From the NCBI GenBank assembly GCA_016840945.1, contig JAEORJ010000325.1:1-5789 (forward strand): DNA of 5,789 nucleotides. The letters are read 5' to 3'. Positions 4,944-5,789 of this stretch are shown piece after piece (positions within the stretch are counted from its first letter, which is position 1; every line of letters begins with the position of its first letter). Below the pieces are notes generated by a model. That model was not told the origin of the DNA, searched no databases, and worked only from the letters and a program-made list of their open reading frames with translations. The stretch comes from Candidatus Gerdarchaeota archaeon (GTDB taxonomy: Archaea; Asgardarchaeota; Heimdallarchaeia; JABLTI01). A program made the position numbers and the translations under genes.

Positions 4944-5789
4944 ATGGAAGAAAGTAAAATGAAAGTAATTATTTTAACAAAATTTGGACCACCTAGTGTT
5001 TTGAAAATGCAAGAAATAGAAAAACCAACTATAAATGAAGATCAAATACTCATTAAAGTTCATGCTACTTCTGTTACTCCTATGGATTATAGATCACGAA
5101 GTGCAAAAGCGCCTTTATGGCCCATTTCGAGAATAATGATGGGAATTTGGAAACCAAAACAAAAAATACTGGGAAGAGAAGTTGCAGGTGAAATCGTAGA
5201 AGTAGGTAAAGATGTTACAAAGTATAAAAAAGGTGATAAAGTCTTTGGATTCGGTAATAATGTATATGCTGAATACATTACCGCTTCAGAAAAATCCCCG
5301 TTAGTATTAATGCCACCTACTCTTAGTTATAAGGAAGGTGCTTCCATAGCTTTTGGTGGAATTACCTCACTATGTTTTCTGAAAGCTAAAGCAAATATTC
5401 AAAGTGGACAGAAAATTCTCATAAATGGCGCTTCAGGAGGTGTAGGGGTTTATGCTGTCCAATTAGCTAAATATTTTGGCGCAGTAGTTACTGGTGTATG
5501 TAGTACCAAGAATGTAGAGTTAGTAAAATCTTTAGGAGCAGATAAAGTAATTGATTACACGATAGAGGATTTTACAAAAATTAAAGAACAGAAATATGAC
5601 GTCATATTTGATGTAGTTGGTAAAAGCTCATTCTCAAAATGTCGGGAAATATTAACAAACAAAGGGTTGTATATCAATATTGTTCCAACCTACCGCCTTT
5701 TCATACAAATGTTCTGGACATCTAAGATGAGTAAGAAAAAAGCAATAACTGGAATAGCAACAAATAATGGATATTTACAACTACTCAAA
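4944..5789 (+). CDS. Zinc-independent medium-chain dehydrogenase, NADPH:quinone reductase-like (3' end missing)
   Basis: The frame is open for 282 codons and runs off the window; the family usually has 320-340 residues, so about 40-60 are missing. It starts at ATG 4944, two bases after the previous stop, with GAGGG upstream; ATG 4959 is an alternative. An N-terminal GroES-like domain (about 30-120) carries the typical ILIKVHATSVTPMDYR, GREVAGEIVEVG (77-88) and GDKVFGF (97-103) motifs. The Rossmann nucleotide-binding domain (about 150-270) has ILINGASGGVGVYAVQLAK, with the glycine motif GASGGVG at 162-168, and LGADKVIDY (197-205). The catalytic-zinc cysteine position reads Thr-Pro-Met-Asp, and there is no four-cysteine structural zinc lobe, so it is the zinc-independent quinone oxidoreductase/enoyl-reductase type. 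AxxGGVG-type sites often bind NADPH, but cofactor choice is not proven here. The substrate is unknown. It is the third gene of the redox operon. Confidence 0.9.
   Translation, partial: MEESKMKVIILTKFGPPSVLKMQEIEKPTINEDQILIKVHATSVTPMDYRSRSAKAPLWPISRIMMGIWKPKQKILGREVAGEIVEVGKDVTKYKKGDKVFGFGNNVYAEYITASEKSPLVLMPPTLSYKEGASIAFGGITSLCFLKAKANIQSGQKILINGASGGVGVYAVQLAKYFGAVVTGVCSTKNVELVKSLGADKVIDYTIEDFTKIKEQKYDVIFDVVGKSSFSKCREILTNKGLYINIVPTYRLFIQMFWTSKMSKKKAITGIATNNGYLQLLK

Noticed and set aside
5087..5278. Open minus-strand frame opposite the dehydrogenase gene
   Set aside because: The + strand here encodes conserved dehydrogenase motifs, so this antisense frame is a shadow.
4944..5789. Classical zinc-dependent alcohol dehydrogenase
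   Set aside because: The catalytic Cys position is replaced by Thr-Pro-Met-Asp and the structural-zinc cysteine lobe is absent.

Overview
The window is AT-rich and gene-dense, with no introns, tRNA or rRNA. It looks archaeal. A TATA-like element sits about 26 bases before a likely transcript start, a GGTGA ribosome-binding site matches the archaeal 16S tail, and minus-strand terminators carry U-runs. The mix of an SDS22-like leucine-rich repeat protein, an ArsR-like winged-helix regulator and a large orphan protein with Lrp-like parts would suit an Asgard-type archaeon. That lineage is an inference from gene content and style; no marker gene is present.

Layout. Bases 1-249 hold the 3' end of a leucine-rich repeat gene on the + strand. 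Bases 250-370 form a convergent spacer with two tandem hairpin-plus-U-run terminators that face the minus-strand gene. Bases 371-1516 (minus) encode an exported protein with a signal peptide or membrane anchor, a seven-glycine linker, a carboxypeptidase-regulatory-like beta domain and a large aromatic-rich domain of unknown function. Bases 1517-1741 are a divergent promoter region with an inverted repeat and a TATA-like box. Bases 1742-3535 (+) encode a 597-residue protein I cannot name; it may contain two winged-helix plus ferredoxin-like units.

Bases 3717-5789 look like an operon on the + strand: an ArsR-like winged-helix regulator, a C_GCAxxG_C_C-family cysteine-rich redox protein, and a zinc-independent medium-chain dehydrogenase/quinone-reductase-like enzyme cut by the window end. 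The gaps are 31 and 2 bases, and the second and third genes have good ribosome-binding sites.

The most striking feature is just upstream of the regulator. A perfect 26-base palindrome has a TATA box at its centre. Abutting it is a diverged 24-base copy (18 of 24 identical) that runs over the ribosome-binding site and an alternative start codon. The simplest reading is a tandem operator through which the winged-helix protein represses its own redox operon. The sequence supports the operator architecture; the inducing signal and the enzyme substrates are not visible.
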